Origin: Emcibacter sp.
GTDB taxonomy: Bacteria; Pseudomonadota; Alphaproteobacteria; Sphingomonadales; Emcibacteraceae
Assembly (NCBI GenBank): GCA_021647465.1
Contig: JAKIUQ010000004.1
Location: 124,001 to 188,000 of the forward strand
Reading direction: 5' to 3'
Length of the DNA stretch: 64,000 nt
The position numbers and the translations under genes were made by a program. The notes below the pieces were generated by a model. That model was not told where the DNA came from. It was given only the letters and a program-made list of their open reading frames with translations, and made no database searches. Positions 25,716 to 34,823 of the stretch are shown piece after piece. Each line of letters opens with the position of its first letter. The stretch's first letter is position 1.

Positions 25716-26519
25716 ATGATTCTTGAAGCATTACACCATTTCCTGACCCCTGCCGCCAAAGAAATCAAGACATTGGGGTTTGTGCGCGAAAGCATCGCCA
25801 TTGAAGCACGCTATAAAAGATGCCGCCATGCATGGAAAGGCCATCTTGACAAATGTCAGCAGCATATCCTTACTGCCGCATCTGACTTAAAAGAAAAGGC
25901 AACAATCATGATCATCGGGTCGGGCGCGCTCCATGATGCGCCCGTTGATGAATTGTTATTGCTTGGCCACCGGATCGTCCTCGTGGATATTGTTCATTTG
26001 GCAAAAATTCGCAGGAAATACACGCAGAATGACCAAATTACCTTTCTGGAACAGGATGTAACCGGCCTGATCAAACCGCTATTCGATTGGCAGGAAGGGG
26101 CCCGTAGCCCTATGGCAACAGAAGTCAGAAACAAACTGGCTAAAATTGATTTGGTCATCTCGCTCAATATATTGTCCCAGTTGCCGATAAATCTGATCAA
26201 ATATGCGGCGCGGCAGAATATTCCGCTCCCCAATGATTTCGAAAATATTTTACTGGGCAACCATCTGGATTTATTGCATAATTTAGCCCCAAAGCACCTC
26301 ATAATCAGTGACCTGGAAAGGCAATATTGGGTGGATGGCGAAACCGCAAAACGGGAAACAGCTTTGCCAAAGAATATTTGCCAGAGACTGCAAAAACCCT
26401 GTGATACCTGGGACTGGCACATTGCGCCCAAAGGTGAATTGGACAAGGATATATCCCTGCTTCATAAAGTGGCTTGTTGGCCCCATGCCAAACAGGAAAG
26501 TTTTTCCAGTCTTGCCTAG
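25716..26519 (+). CDS. Uncharacterised protein with methyltransferase-like Rossmann core
   Basis: 267 residues; I do not recognise a named family. The central part looks like a class I SAM-dependent fold: TIMIIGSGALHDAPVDELLLLGHRIVLVDIVH has the glycine-rich loop followed by an acidic residue at the end of strand 2, and IDLVISLNILSQLP resembles motif IV. The N-terminal ~60 residues are helical and charged. It starts 8 bases after the crotonase stop, so it is co-transcribed with gcdH, but no methylated intermediate is known in that pathway. The start has a weak ribosome binding site. Confidence 0.7.
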   Translation: MILEALHHFLTPAAKEIKTLGFVRESIAIEARYKRCRHAWKGHLDKCQQHILTAASDLKEKATIMIIGSGALHDAPVDELLLLGHRIVLVDIVHLAKIRRKYTQNDQITFLEQDVTGLIKPLFDWQEGARSPMATEVRNKLAKIDLVISLNILSQLPINLIKYAARQNIPLPNDFENILLGNHLDLLHNLAPKHLIISDLERQYWVDGETAKRETALPKNICQRLQKPCDTWDWHIAPKGELDKDISLLHKVACWPHAKQESFSSLA

Positions 26520-26635
26520 CTATTAAGGCCGCATTAACCTATTAAGCTTATGCCCCTTATGCGGGAGCATTATCAGACCTGCAAACTCTTCATGATTTAT
26601 ATTACCTGAAATATTAAAGCTTAAGCCTGAATTTA

Positions 26636-27733
26636 ATGACACAAGAAATTATCCTGGAAGTTATCCGCACATCTATTCTGCTGCTTATTGTCCTATATAT
26701 ATGGCATATTGGCAAAGGTCTTATCGCCCTGCGCCGCAAAGGCTGGAAAATAATATTTGCCGGTTTCTGTTTTCTTCTCATGGGCAGCCTTCTTGATATT
26801 ACCGATGAATTTGATGCGCTGGCAAAATTTGTGGTCATTGGTCCCACACCGACACAGGCTGTATTAAAAAATGTCCTTGGGAACCTCATCGGATATATAT
26901 TAATCGCCATTGGTTTAATCCGGTGGGTTCCTTTCATACAATGGATGTCTTCTGAAGCGGAAATACAAACAAAGGAATTAACAAAAGCCAAGGAAGAGGC
27001 CGAGCTTGCGAATCAGACCAAATCACAGTTTCTGGCAAATATGAGCCACGAATTAAGAACACCGCTCAATTCAATCATCGGCTTTTCCGATATGATCCAC
27101 AGGTCTGCAGACTATAAACTCGACATCAGGACACTCGCAGAATACGGCGAACATATCAATACATCCGCAGAACATTTACTAAGTATCATCAATGATATTC
27201 TGGATTTGTCAAAAATTGAAGCCAAGGAAATGGAAGTCCATGAATGTGAATTTGATATATCAAGACTGATAAAAAACACCCTTAAAATGATGTCGCCGCA
27301 GGCCAATAAAAAAAGCATGTCCATCCATTATCAATCACCCCAGTCACATTACCTGTTTGCAGATGAACAGAAGATACGCCAAGCCATCCTCAACATCATG
27401 TCAAATGCCATCAAGTTCACCCCGCAAGAGGGCGAAATATCGGTGAGCGTTCACATCATTCCATCAGGAAATTTAATCATAATGATCAAAGATACCGGCA
27501 TTGGTATGACACCGGAACAGCTTGAAGAAGCCATGAAAACTTTCCGGCAGATTGAAAATACCCTGAACCGGAATTTTGAGGGAACGGGCCTTGGCCTGCC
27601 GCTTACAAAGGCTCTGGTCGAAATGCACGGCGGCACATTAAGCTTAAAAAGCGAAAGCGGCAAGGGTACCGAAGTTTCCATCGAAATGCCGAAAGAACGC
27701 GTCATTTCCCAAGAGAATGACCCGCTCTATTAA
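26636..27733 (+). CDS. Membrane histidine kinase
   Basis: 365 residues. Three hydrophobic segments (about 9-25, 38-54, 82-98) precede a short coiled coil, then HisKA with the phospho-accepting His138 in ANMSHELRTPLNS, and HATPase_c with N box NIMSNAIKFTP, G1 DTGIGM and G2 GTGLGLPL. There is no extracytoplasmic domain of size and no receiver, so the signal is probably sensed in or at the membrane. No response regulator adjoins it; the partner is unknown. Its stop overlaps that of the convergent lyase gene by 4 bases. Confidence 0.88.
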   Translation: MTQEIILEVIRTSILLLIVLYIWHIGKGLIALRRKGWKIIFAGFCFLLMGSLLDITDEFDALAKFVVIGPTPTQAVLKNVLGNLIGYILIAIGLIRWVPFIQWMSSEAEIQTKELTKAKEEAELANQTKSQFLANMSHELRTPLNSIIGFSDMIHRSADYKLDIRTLAEYGEHINTSAEHLLSIINDILDLSKIEAKEMEVHECEFDISRLIKNTLKMMSPQANKKSMSIHYQSPQSHYLFADEQKIRQAILNIMSNAIKFTPQEGEISVSVHIIPSGNLIIMIKDTGIGMTPEQLEEAMKTFRQIENTLNRNFEGTGLGLPLTKALVEMHGGTLSLKSESGKGTEVSIEMPKERVISQENDPLY

Positions 27734-28776
27734 AAGCCATATTTCGCCCCAAGCTCTTTATCTTTGGAGGCAACAATTTTCGCCAGATCGACGATCACCT
27801 TGGCTTGCTTCCAAGTGGCATCATCCTGCATTTTACCATCAATCATGACGGCCCCCGTACCATCCGGCATGGCGGCCAGAATTTTTCTGGCGAATATAAC
27901 CTCATCCACATCGGGACTAAAGACATTTTTGGCAATCTCAATCTGTTTTGGGTGCAGGGACCACGCCCCCATGCAGCCCATAAGAAAGGCATTGCGGAAC
28001 TGGGCCTCACAGGCCGCATCATCGGAAAAATCACCAAACGGACCGTAAAAAGCTTTTAAGCCATAAGCCATACAGGCATCAACCATTTTAGCCACCGTGA
28101 AATGCCATAAATCCTGTTGATAAAAATTACGCGGCGCGCCGTCCCCTGTATCATCGGCTATGATGCCATAAGACGGATGCCCGCCGCCAACGCGTGTGGT
28201 TTTCATGCCGCGTGATGCCGCAAGATCCGCAGGGCCAAGGCTCATACCATGCATACGCGGGCTGGCGGCGGCGATTTCCTCCACATTATTCACGCCCTGC
28301 GCCGTTTCAAGAATGGCATGGATCATGATTGGTTTGAGGATATTATGCCGCGATTCCAATTGGGCGAGAAGTTGATCCAGATAATGAATATCCCATGGCC
28401 CTTCGACTTTTGGCAACATAATGACATCCAGTTTATTGCCAATTTTCGAGACGATTTCGATCACATCATCAAGGAACCACGGACTATTTAAACAATTCAC
28501 CCTTGTCCATAATCCCGTGGAATCAAATTCATTATTCTGCGCCACTTCAATAAAGCCGGCCCGGGCCTGTTCTTTGGAATCCGCCGGAATGGCGTCTTCC
28601 AGATTGCCCAGCAAGACGTCAACCTTACCAATCATATCAGGAATTTTATTACGCATTTTTTCAACTTGGGGCGGAAAGAAATGAATCATCCTCTCCAAAG
28701 CAACCGGCATTTCCCGGTTTGGTAATGGCGCACCGATCGACAATGGTTTAAAAAAATCCTTGGGTGTTTTTCTCAT
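27730..28776 (-). CDS. HpcH/HpaI aldolase family protein, malyl-CoA lyase-like
   Basis: 348 residues from the ATG at 28776 (AGGGAG upstream). TIM-barrel aldolase of the citrate-lyase beta/malyl-CoA lyase group: GNLEDAIPADSKEQAR (metal-binding acidic region), RVNCLNSPWF, DVIMLPKVEGPWD, HAILETAQGV with the metal-binding Glu, and GMSLGPADLAASRGMK. Such enzymes cleave or make (S)-malyl-CoA or methylmalyl-CoA in glyoxylate/propionate assimilation. A long insert around GGGHPSYGIIADDTGDG is typical of the larger alphaproteobacterial variant. Which CoA ester it uses cannot be read from sequence. Confidence 0.82.
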   Translation of the reverse strand: MRKTPKDFFKPLSIGAPLPNREMPVALERMIHFFPPQVEKMRNKIPDMIGKVDVLLGNLEDAIPADSKEQARAGFIEVAQNNEFDSTGLWTRVNCLNSPWFLDDVIEIVSKIGNKLDVIMLPKVEGPWDIHYLDQLLAQLESRHNILKPIMIHAILETAQGVNNVEEIAAASPRMHGMSLGPADLAASRGMKTTRVGGGHPSYGIIADDTGDGAPRNFYQQDLWHFTVAKMVDACMAYGLKAFYGPFGDFSDDAACEAQFRNAFLMGCMGAWSLHPKQIEIAKNVFSPDVDEVIFARKILAAMPDGTGAVMIDGKMQDDATWKQAKVIVDLAKIVASKDKELGAKYGF

Positions 28777-29033
28777 AAATATTGGCTCCCTATCCGGCTG
28801 ATAATTCACATTCCCCAATAATCTATCAAATTTAGCGGTTTATGCTACAATAAAATTGTGCAACTGCGAAAAAAAATGCCCTTATATTTGTTTTTAAGCA
28901 CAATTATTTTATTGCACCACAGCATAGAGGGATTTTTAAAAATTTTTATTGTCACTATCTTTCAATGAGAATAGGTTGGCACTCGATAAGATTAAACTGG
29001 CATATTTTGTTGATTTAAAGGATAATTCAAGCC

Positions 29034-30182
29034 GTGACTATTGAACCGGAAACAGCAGATTTTATCATCATCGGCGGCGGCATTGCCGGAGCCTCCGCAG
29101 GATATGAGCTGCGCGACATGGGCAAAATTATCATTCTGGAAAAAGAAAGCCAGCCCGGTTATCACACCACAGGGCGGTCGGCGGCCATTTTTCAAAAAGG
29201 ATATAATGGCGGCGACCCTGTGCTTCATGCAATCATAAAGGCAAGTGAAGACTTTTTGCACAATCCCCCCAATGACTTTGTAGCGCATCCCCTGCTTTCC
29301 CCCAGAGATTTATTCTATATTACAACCAAAGAAAATGCGGGGGCTCTGGGCAAGCTACAGGATAATTTATCAGAAATAAACGTCGGCATTACCTTGCTTG
29401 ACCATAAGGAGACCAGACGCGCACTGCCCCACATCGCAGATGACTATCAAGATAGCGCGCTCATGGAAGAGGATGTGGCCGATATTGATGTCTCGGCGCT
29501 CCATGAAGGATATCTGCGGGCCATAAAATCACGCGGCGGCCAAATTATCAGCAATGCCGAAGTGAAAAGCCTGTGCCGCCAGAAGGGTCAGTGGCGCGTC
29601 ACATCGGCGCAGGGTGAATTTTGCGCCCCAATCATCATTAATGCGGCGGGTGCCTGGGTGGACCAAATCGCCGAAATGGCACATATTTCGCCCATTCATA
29701 TTCAACCCCTTCGCCGGACAATGGCACTCATTGACATCCCTGTGGATATGCAGCCAGCCAAAAATGATTGGCCTATCGTCATGGATGCCGCAGAAAAATT
29801 TTACTTTAAACCGGACTCAGGGAAAATTCTCGTCACACCAGCGGATCAAAAACTGACGGTACCATGTGACGCACAGCCTGAGGAAATTGACATTGCTCAT
29901 GCCGCCCATTGTCTGGAAAAAGCAACCAATTCAACGGTCAATAAAATTGACCATAGTTGGGCCGGGCTGCGTAATCATGTGGCAGACGGACATCCGGTTG
30001 TGGGATTTGACCCAGAGAAGCCCGGTTTTTTCTGGCTCGCGGGCCAAGGCGGTTTTGGCATAAAGACTGCGCCCGCTATGGGCCGGATTACCGCCGCCCT
30101 TATTATGGGCCGTTCCCTGCCGCAGGATATTCTTGACCTTGGCTTAAGAGAAAAGCAAATCTGCGTTGGCCGCCTGAAATAA
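29034..30182 (+). CDS. FAD-dependent amino-acid oxidoreductase, D-arginine dehydrogenase-like
   Basis: 382 residues starting at GTG with AAGGA 11 bases upstream. Dinucleotide-binding GGGIAGASAGYEL and the motif QPGYHTTGRSAA place it in the DAO family and close to DauA-type D-amino-acid dehydrogenases; LRNHVADGHPVVGFD and WLAGQGGFGIKTAPA complete the FAD site. It probably oxidises an amino or imino acid. It converges with an NSS symporter that could import a related substrate, which is suggestive only. Confidence 0.85.
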   Translation: MTIEPETADFIIIGGGIAGASAGYELRDMGKIIILEKESQPGYHTTGRSAAIFQKGYNGGDPVLHAIIKASEDFLHNPPNDFVAHPLLSPRDLFYITTKENAGALGKLQDNLSEINVGITLLDHKETRRALPHIADDYQDSALMEEDVADIDVSALHEGYLRAIKSRGGQIISNAEVKSLCRQKGQWRVTSAQGEFCAPIIINAAGAWVDQIAEMAHISPIHIQPLRRTMALIDIPVDMQPAKNDWPIVMDAAEKFYFKPDSGKILVTPADQKLTVPCDAQPEEIDIAHAAHCLEKATNSTVNKIDHSWAGLRNHVADGHPVVGFDPEKPGFFWLAGQGGFGIKTAPAMGRITAALIMGRSLPQDILDLGLREKQICVGRLK

Positions 30183-30192
30183 ACGAATTTTT

Positions 30193-31563
30193 CTACATAA
30201 CAACATCATAGAAAATAAAGGCAACCCCCAACGGCACCACAAAACGTACCAGCATAAACCATATTTTAAAGATCACGGAATCGCCAAGGCCCATTTCTTC
30301 CAGAGTAACCGACCGCTTGATAGACCAGCCCACAAACACCGCAACCAGCAATCCATTCAGCAACATAAACACATTGGCCGCAAGGAACTCAATTAACCCT
30401 GCAATATTTTTACCCTCAAACAGGGGGATAAACCCAAGGGGGGAAACATCTTTTAGGATATTGCTGGACAGGGCAACGAATATACCCACGAACCAGATAC
30501 CGGCCCCCGTATATATGGCCGCCCTTGCACGTTTGAACTTACCACTTTCCGAGAATTGAGCCACCATAGGCTCCAGCAATGAAATTGTCGATGTCACCGC
30601 CGCAAAGGCCAGAAGCAAGAAGAAAAGCAGGCCAAATATCTGACCAATCCCGCCCATATCATTAAAAACAATCGGCAAGGTTACAAAAACCAGCCCCGGC
30701 CCCGCCGCATGATCAACCCCAAAGGCAAAGACAATCGGAAAGATGGCAAAACCGGCAAGCAACGCCACGAAACTGTCGGCAAAGGCGACGCCTGCGGCCA
30801 TTTTCGGAATGGAAATATCCCGGGTCAGATAAGAGCCATAAACCATGATCGCCCCGCTGCCCAAGGACAAGGAAAAGAAAGCTTGTCCCGCAGCCATCAA
30901 GACAAGCTCCGGCGTGATTTTTGAGAAATCCGGCGTGAACATAAAATCAAGGCTTCGGGCAAAATCACCTGTGATCGAGGCATATAACACCAATATGATC
31001 AAGATGGCGAACAGGGCCGGCATTAATATTTTAACCGTTGTTTCCAAGCCTGATTTCAAACCCCGCGCCACAATAGCCACCGTGATCCCTATGGATAACG
31101 TCATCCAGAAAATTAGTTTGGCCGGACTATCTTGTAATTCCTGAAACATTCTGGCTGAATCGCCGGCCTGTAAATCATTAAAAGATCCAAGCCCCATACC
31201 AATGGCATAATCAATCGTCCAACCCGCAACCACAGAATAGAAAGTCAATATGCCCAGCGGAACCAACAAATAAGACCAGCCAAGAAAACCCCATAACCTT
31301 TGTGCTTTGCCGCCCTTTGCCAATTGCTGAACCGCCATTAAGGGGGGTTTTTGCGTGCTGCGCCCGATCATAAGTTCAGACATAAGCAAGGGAATACCAA
31401 AGACCAGCACAATAGCCAAATAGATCAGGACAAATGCGCCGCCGCCATTTTCAGCAACCACATAAGGAAACCGCCAAATATTTCCAAGACCAACCGCGCT
31501 CCCCACGGCGGCCAGAAGAAAAGTAAACCCCGATGACCAATGTTCATGTTTTGCTGGTTGCAT
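30193..31563 (-). CDS. Sodium-dependent transporter, NSS/SNF (LeuT-like) family
   Basis: 456 residues and about 11-12 membrane segments. The N-terminal segment AAVGSAVGLGNIWRFPY is the NSS signature with the sodium- and substrate-binding unwound helix 1; ENGGGAFVLIYL follows. Imports amino acids or related amines with sodium. It begins 4 bases after the acyl-CoA synthetase stop, so the two are co-transcribed. Confidence 0.93.
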   Translation of the reverse strand: MQPAKHEHWSSGFTFLLAAVGSAVGLGNIWRFPYVVAENGGGAFVLIYLAIVLVFGIPLLMSELMIGRSTQKPPLMAVQQLAKGGKAQRLWGFLGWSYLLVPLGILTFYSVVAGWTIDYAIGMGLGSFNDLQAGDSARMFQELQDSPAKLIFWMTLSIGITVAIVARGLKSGLETTVKILMPALFAILIILVLYASITGDFARSLDFMFTPDFSKITPELVLMAAGQAFFSLSLGSGAIMVYGSYLTRDISIPKMAAGVAFADSFVALLAGFAIFPIVFAFGVDHAAGPGLVFVTLPIVFNDMGGIGQIFGLLFFLLLAFAAVTSTISLLEPMVAQFSESGKFKRARAAIYTGAGIWFVGIFVALSSNILKDVSPLGFIPLFEGKNIAGLIEFLAANVFMLLNGLLVAVFVGWSIKRSVTLEEMGLGDSVIFKIWFMLVRFVVPLGVAFIFYDVVM

Positions 31564-31567
31564 TATT

Positions 31568-33433
31568 TTATCCCTGTTTTTTTAAATCTTTTTTACTTAT
31601 TTTTGTATGAAATATATATTGATCCAAGATATGTTTCATGCTGTCAATTTTTTCTTCCCCAGCGGAGGAATCAACCTCAATGAATGCCACAGTACCATAT
31701 GATTTATCAGGTTCCACAGAAATTGTAAAAAGCAAGCCCAAGTCCCCAAGGGCGTCCTGAATAACACGCTTGATAATATCCTGCTTTAAGGCGGGTTTGA
31801 AAATTTTCCCGACAGCCGTGAGGGGCAGTGCGTCAACCAGATATATTTCTTTTGGTACCGCCCCCCGTTCGGAAATATTTTCTGCCGCAAAATCCATCAA
31901 TTCCGCCGCATCGCATGTTGTATCTGGCTTAAGAACGACATAAGCCACCGGCAGTTCTCCGGCATAGATATCGGGCCGGCCAACAGCGGCGGCGGCCATA
32001 ACAACATCATGTTTATTTAAGGCATTTTCAATGACCGCCGGATCAATATTATGTCCGCTTCGAATGATTAATTCCTTGGTTCGTCCCGTAAGCCATAAAT
32101 AACCCTGTTCATCCAATCGGCCCATATCACCGCTATTGAACCAGCCCTCCTGGGCCCAGATGCCGACATTATCTGATGGGTCAAGATAACCCGAAAAAAC
32201 ATTCGGCCCTTTAATAGCCACACTGCCGATCTCATCAATTTTGCAGTCCCGAACATAATGACCATCCCCATCCAAAATCATCGTCTTTAACTGCTGATAA
32301 GGCAGACGAAAGCCAACCGAGCCTGCCCGGCGCTCTCCATGAAGCGGGTTACAACTGCTGACGCAGGTGCCTTCGGTCATGCCATAGCCCTCGATCAGGA
32401 TCAGGCCTGTTGCTTTTTCAAATTTTCGGATAAGCTCCGACGGCATCGGCGCGGCACCGCAAATGGCCACCCGAAGTGACGATAAATCCGCGTCCCCTAC
32501 CGGCACCTGCAGCAGGCCCGAATAGATGGTAGGCACAGCGCTGAAAAAAGTAACCCGGTATTTCTCAACGATTTGCCAGAAATTAGAGAGCGATCCCGGT
32601 GTCCTGAAGCCTGCGGGGGTGGCAAGTATAATTTCAGCCCGCTCTAAAAAGCACGCAAGTCCTGTAATGATCGCGGCATTCACATGAAACAGGGGCAAGC
32701 CGCAGAAACCAACGTCATCCGATGACACCCCCATAGCCAACCCGACCATCATACTATTGGAGATCTCATTATGATGGCTGTGCCGGGCCATTTTCGGGGT
32801 GCCGGTGGTGCCGCCCGTATGAAACAGGGAACATATATCATCCTTGTCAAATATGCGGCCACTATCCAGAGTTTCTCCGTTGAATTGATCTATGATGTCC
32901 TCATATTGCAGGATATTAGCTTCTTGTGCATTTTGGTCATTCTGGCTCATGACCTGAATGATATATTTCAAGCTGGGCACCCGATCTTTTATATTCTTAA
33001 CTTTCGACCATAGATCGCTCTGCGCATTTGGCCCCATAGTGACCAATATCATGGATTGCGCCGCATTCATAATACCCGCGATATGATCCACATCCAACAG
33101 GGGGTTTATCGGGTTTGCAATGCCCGCAGCCTCGCCGCCCCAAAGAATATAATGGGTTTGCGGCAGGTTGGGGAGAATGTAGGAAACCACATCCCTGGTG
33201 CCAAGCCCCAAATCATGGAACAGATTCGCCGTCTGCGTTACCCGCGAGAAAAGCTTTGCGTAGGAAATCATAACCGGAGCCTCTTGTGCATTGCCCTCTC
33301 TCAAAAAATATATGGCCGTTTTCTCTGGCCCTTCAAGGGCGGCGCGCCGAATGACAGCATAGGTGGAATCAAGTCCTTGTAATCTGCTTTGCACCGTGAC
33401 CTGTTCGAGAGCGGCAATATCCTGTTGGACCAT
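31568..33433 (-). CDS. Acyl-CoA synthetase (AMP-forming)
   Basis: 621 residues of the ANL superfamily. P-loop LFHTGGTTGTPKMA, adenylate motif GYGMTEGTCVSS, hinge WLTGRTKELIIRSGHNIDPAVIE and catalytic Lys in TAVGKIFKPAL. Length and N-terminus match medium/long-chain acyl-CoA synthetases of alphaproteobacteria; substrate chain length is unknown. Co-directional with the NSS symporter, and divergent from an Lrp/AsnC regulator 134 bases away that may control it. Confidence 0.88.
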   Translation of the reverse strand: MVQQDIAALEQVTVQSRLQGLDSTYAVIRRAALEGPEKTAIYFLREGNAQEAPVMISYAKLFSRVTQTANLFHDLGLGTRDVVSYILPNLPQTHYILWGGEAAGIANPINPLLDVDHIAGIMNAAQSMILVTMGPNAQSDLWSKVKNIKDRVPSLKYIIQVMSQNDQNAQEANILQYEDIIDQFNGETLDSGRIFDKDDICSLFHTGGTTGTPKMARHSHHNEISNSMMVGLAMGVSSDDVGFCGLPLFHVNAAIITGLACFLERAEIILATPAGFRTPGSLSNFWQIVEKYRVTFFSAVPTIYSGLLQVPVGDADLSSLRVAICGAAPMPSELIRKFEKATGLILIEGYGMTEGTCVSSCNPLHGERRAGSVGFRLPYQQLKTMILDGDGHYVRDCKIDEIGSVAIKGPNVFSGYLDPSDNVGIWAQEGWFNSGDMGRLDEQGYLWLTGRTKELIIRSGHNIDPAVIENALNKHDVVMAAAAVGRPDIYAGELPVAYVVLKPDTTCDAAELMDFAAENISERGAVPKEIYLVDALPLTAVGKIFKPALKQDIIKRVIQDALGDLGLLFTISVEPDKSYGTVAFIEVDSSAGEEKIDSMKHILDQYIFHTKISKKDLKKQG

Positions 33434-33567
33434 AATATTTATTCATTCCTCCTCTTGAAGATTAGCTTTCATTGGGTATCATAATATACAATTATATAAC
33501 CAGATAACAATTACAAATTGCGCATTTTTATCTTGCGATTTAACGGAGTATCCGGCATTTTACGGGC

Positions 33568-33993
33568 ATGGATGCAACAGATCAGAAATTAATTAACCTG
33601 CTGAAAAACAATGGCCGGGAAAGTACCACGGCCTTGGCGCGGACGCTGGGTTTATCGCGCTCTACGGTTCAGGATCGTATTTCACGCCTTGAAGACAGGG
33701 GCATCATAGCGGGCTATACCATACGGTTTAATGAAGATTATAAAAGACGCCGGATTACGGCTCATGTTTTAATCCAGCTCAACCCGAAATTTGCTGATCA
33801 GATTCTGCAAAATCTGAAAAAAATTCCCCTGATCAAGGCCGTATATGCGGTAAGCGGTATCTATGACATGATTGCCATGGTCAAGGCGGAAACCACAGAA
33901 GAAATTGATAGAACCCTTGATGAAATTGGAAAAATGACCGGAATTGAGAAAACAACATCATCCATCGTACTGTCGACAAAATTTGAAATATAA
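33568..33993 (+). CDS. Lrp/AsnC-family transcriptional regulator
   Basis: 141 residues: N-terminal HTH (DQKLINLLKNNGRESTTALA, RTLGLSRSTVQDRISRLEDRGII) and C-terminal RAM ligand-binding domain (KAVYAVSGIYDMIAMVKAET). Lrp/AsnC proteins often control a divergent neighbour; here that is the acyl-CoA synthetase/NSS transporter pair. It ends 6 bases from the convergent phosphatase gene. Confidence 0.9.
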   Translation: MDATDQKLINLLKNNGRESTTALARTLGLSRSTVQDRISRLEDRGIIAGYTIRFNEDYKRRRITAHVLIQLNPKFADQILQNLKKIPLIKAVYAVSGIYDMIAMVKAETTEEIDRTLDEIGKMTGIEKTTSSIVLSTKFEI

Positions 33994-33998
33994 GGGCC

Positions 33999-34793
33999 TT
34001 ACCTTCTGATCAAGGTTACCGCTGTAAGATCGTCTTTCAATGGTCTTGCCACATGACTGTTAAATTTTTCCATAAAATGATCCAGAAATTTTTCTGGCGG
34101 GCGGGCAGCCATACTTGTCTCGCAGCAAAAATCTATAAATTTATCTTCCCCAATCATATCACCCTTCATATCCAGACTTTCTATAAGGGCATCACTATAG
34201 AAAAATAACATTTGATTTTTTTTGAACGCAATTTCCCGAACCTCATAGGCGGCATCTTCGATCATCCCAAGGGGAACGCCCGAGGTATCCAGAGCAATCA
34301 TATCCTGCAATCCCACAGTCATCTTTATGGGCGCCGGGGAGGCCGCGGCGGCGAAAGTGAAAATATCCGCCCTCAGGTCAACAATCCCACATAGCATGGT
34401 GGCATATTGCTCCGTTGGTAATAGGGCAAATAAATCAAGGTTCAACTTCTCCAGATAATCGGCGGGCGATAGGATATTATCCCGCAGCTCATGACCATAA
34501 ACGGACATAAGTGAATGAAGCCGGAAAGTATTTAACGCGGCCGATAGCCCGTCACCGGCAAAATCCGCCATATAAAAGAACAATCGATCAGCATCAACGA
34601 TATCCAGCCCCCAGAAGTCGCCGGCCAATTCATCCGGTGATTCACTTTGACAGGCAATGCTGAGCTTGTGGCTCCTGGATATTGCCTCAATTTTTGATCG
34701 CGGCGGCAGCAAAGCCTTTTGCATGATCTGGGCAACCTTCAAATCATCCGACAGCCGGTCATAATATTTCTTTATACCCAAATTTTCCATCAT
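33999..34793 (-). CDS. SpoIIE/PP2C-type serine phosphatase at the end of the chemotaxis operon
   Basis: 264 residues. Metal-binding aspartates of the PPM/SpoIIE family appear in ELAGDFWGLD, YMADFAGDGLSAA, FYSDALIE and the closing KDDLTAVTLI. A helical N-terminus (about 10-30, including VAQIMQKALLPP) is the linker usual between a sensor domain and the phosphatase, but there is no receiver or PAS domain in front. Such enzymes dephosphorylate STAS antagonists in partner-switching. It is 30 bases downstream of the CheZ/CheT-like gene; the STAS protein at the other end of this operon is a possible substrate. Confidence 0.85.
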   Translation of the reverse strand: MMENLGIKKYYDRLSDDLKVAQIMQKALLPPRSKIEAISRSHKLSIACQSESPDELAGDFWGLDIVDADRLFFYMADFAGDGLSAALNTFRLHSLMSVYGHELRDNILSPADYLEKLNLDLFALLPTEQYATMLCGIVDLRADIFTFAAAASPAPIKMTVGLQDMIALDTSGVPLGMIEDAAYEVREIAFKKNQMLFFYSDALIESLDMKGDMIGEDKFIDFCCETSMAARPPEKFLDHFMEKFNSHVARPLKDDLTAVTLIRR

Positions 34794-34823
34794 AAGCGTT
34801 TCATTCCCTGTAATAACCTCAAT

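Noticed and set aside
26548..26572. Hairpin after the gcdH operon as a terminator
   Set aside because: The stem (ATGC-CCC with GGG-A-GCAT) has a bulge and no T-run, so it is not convincing.
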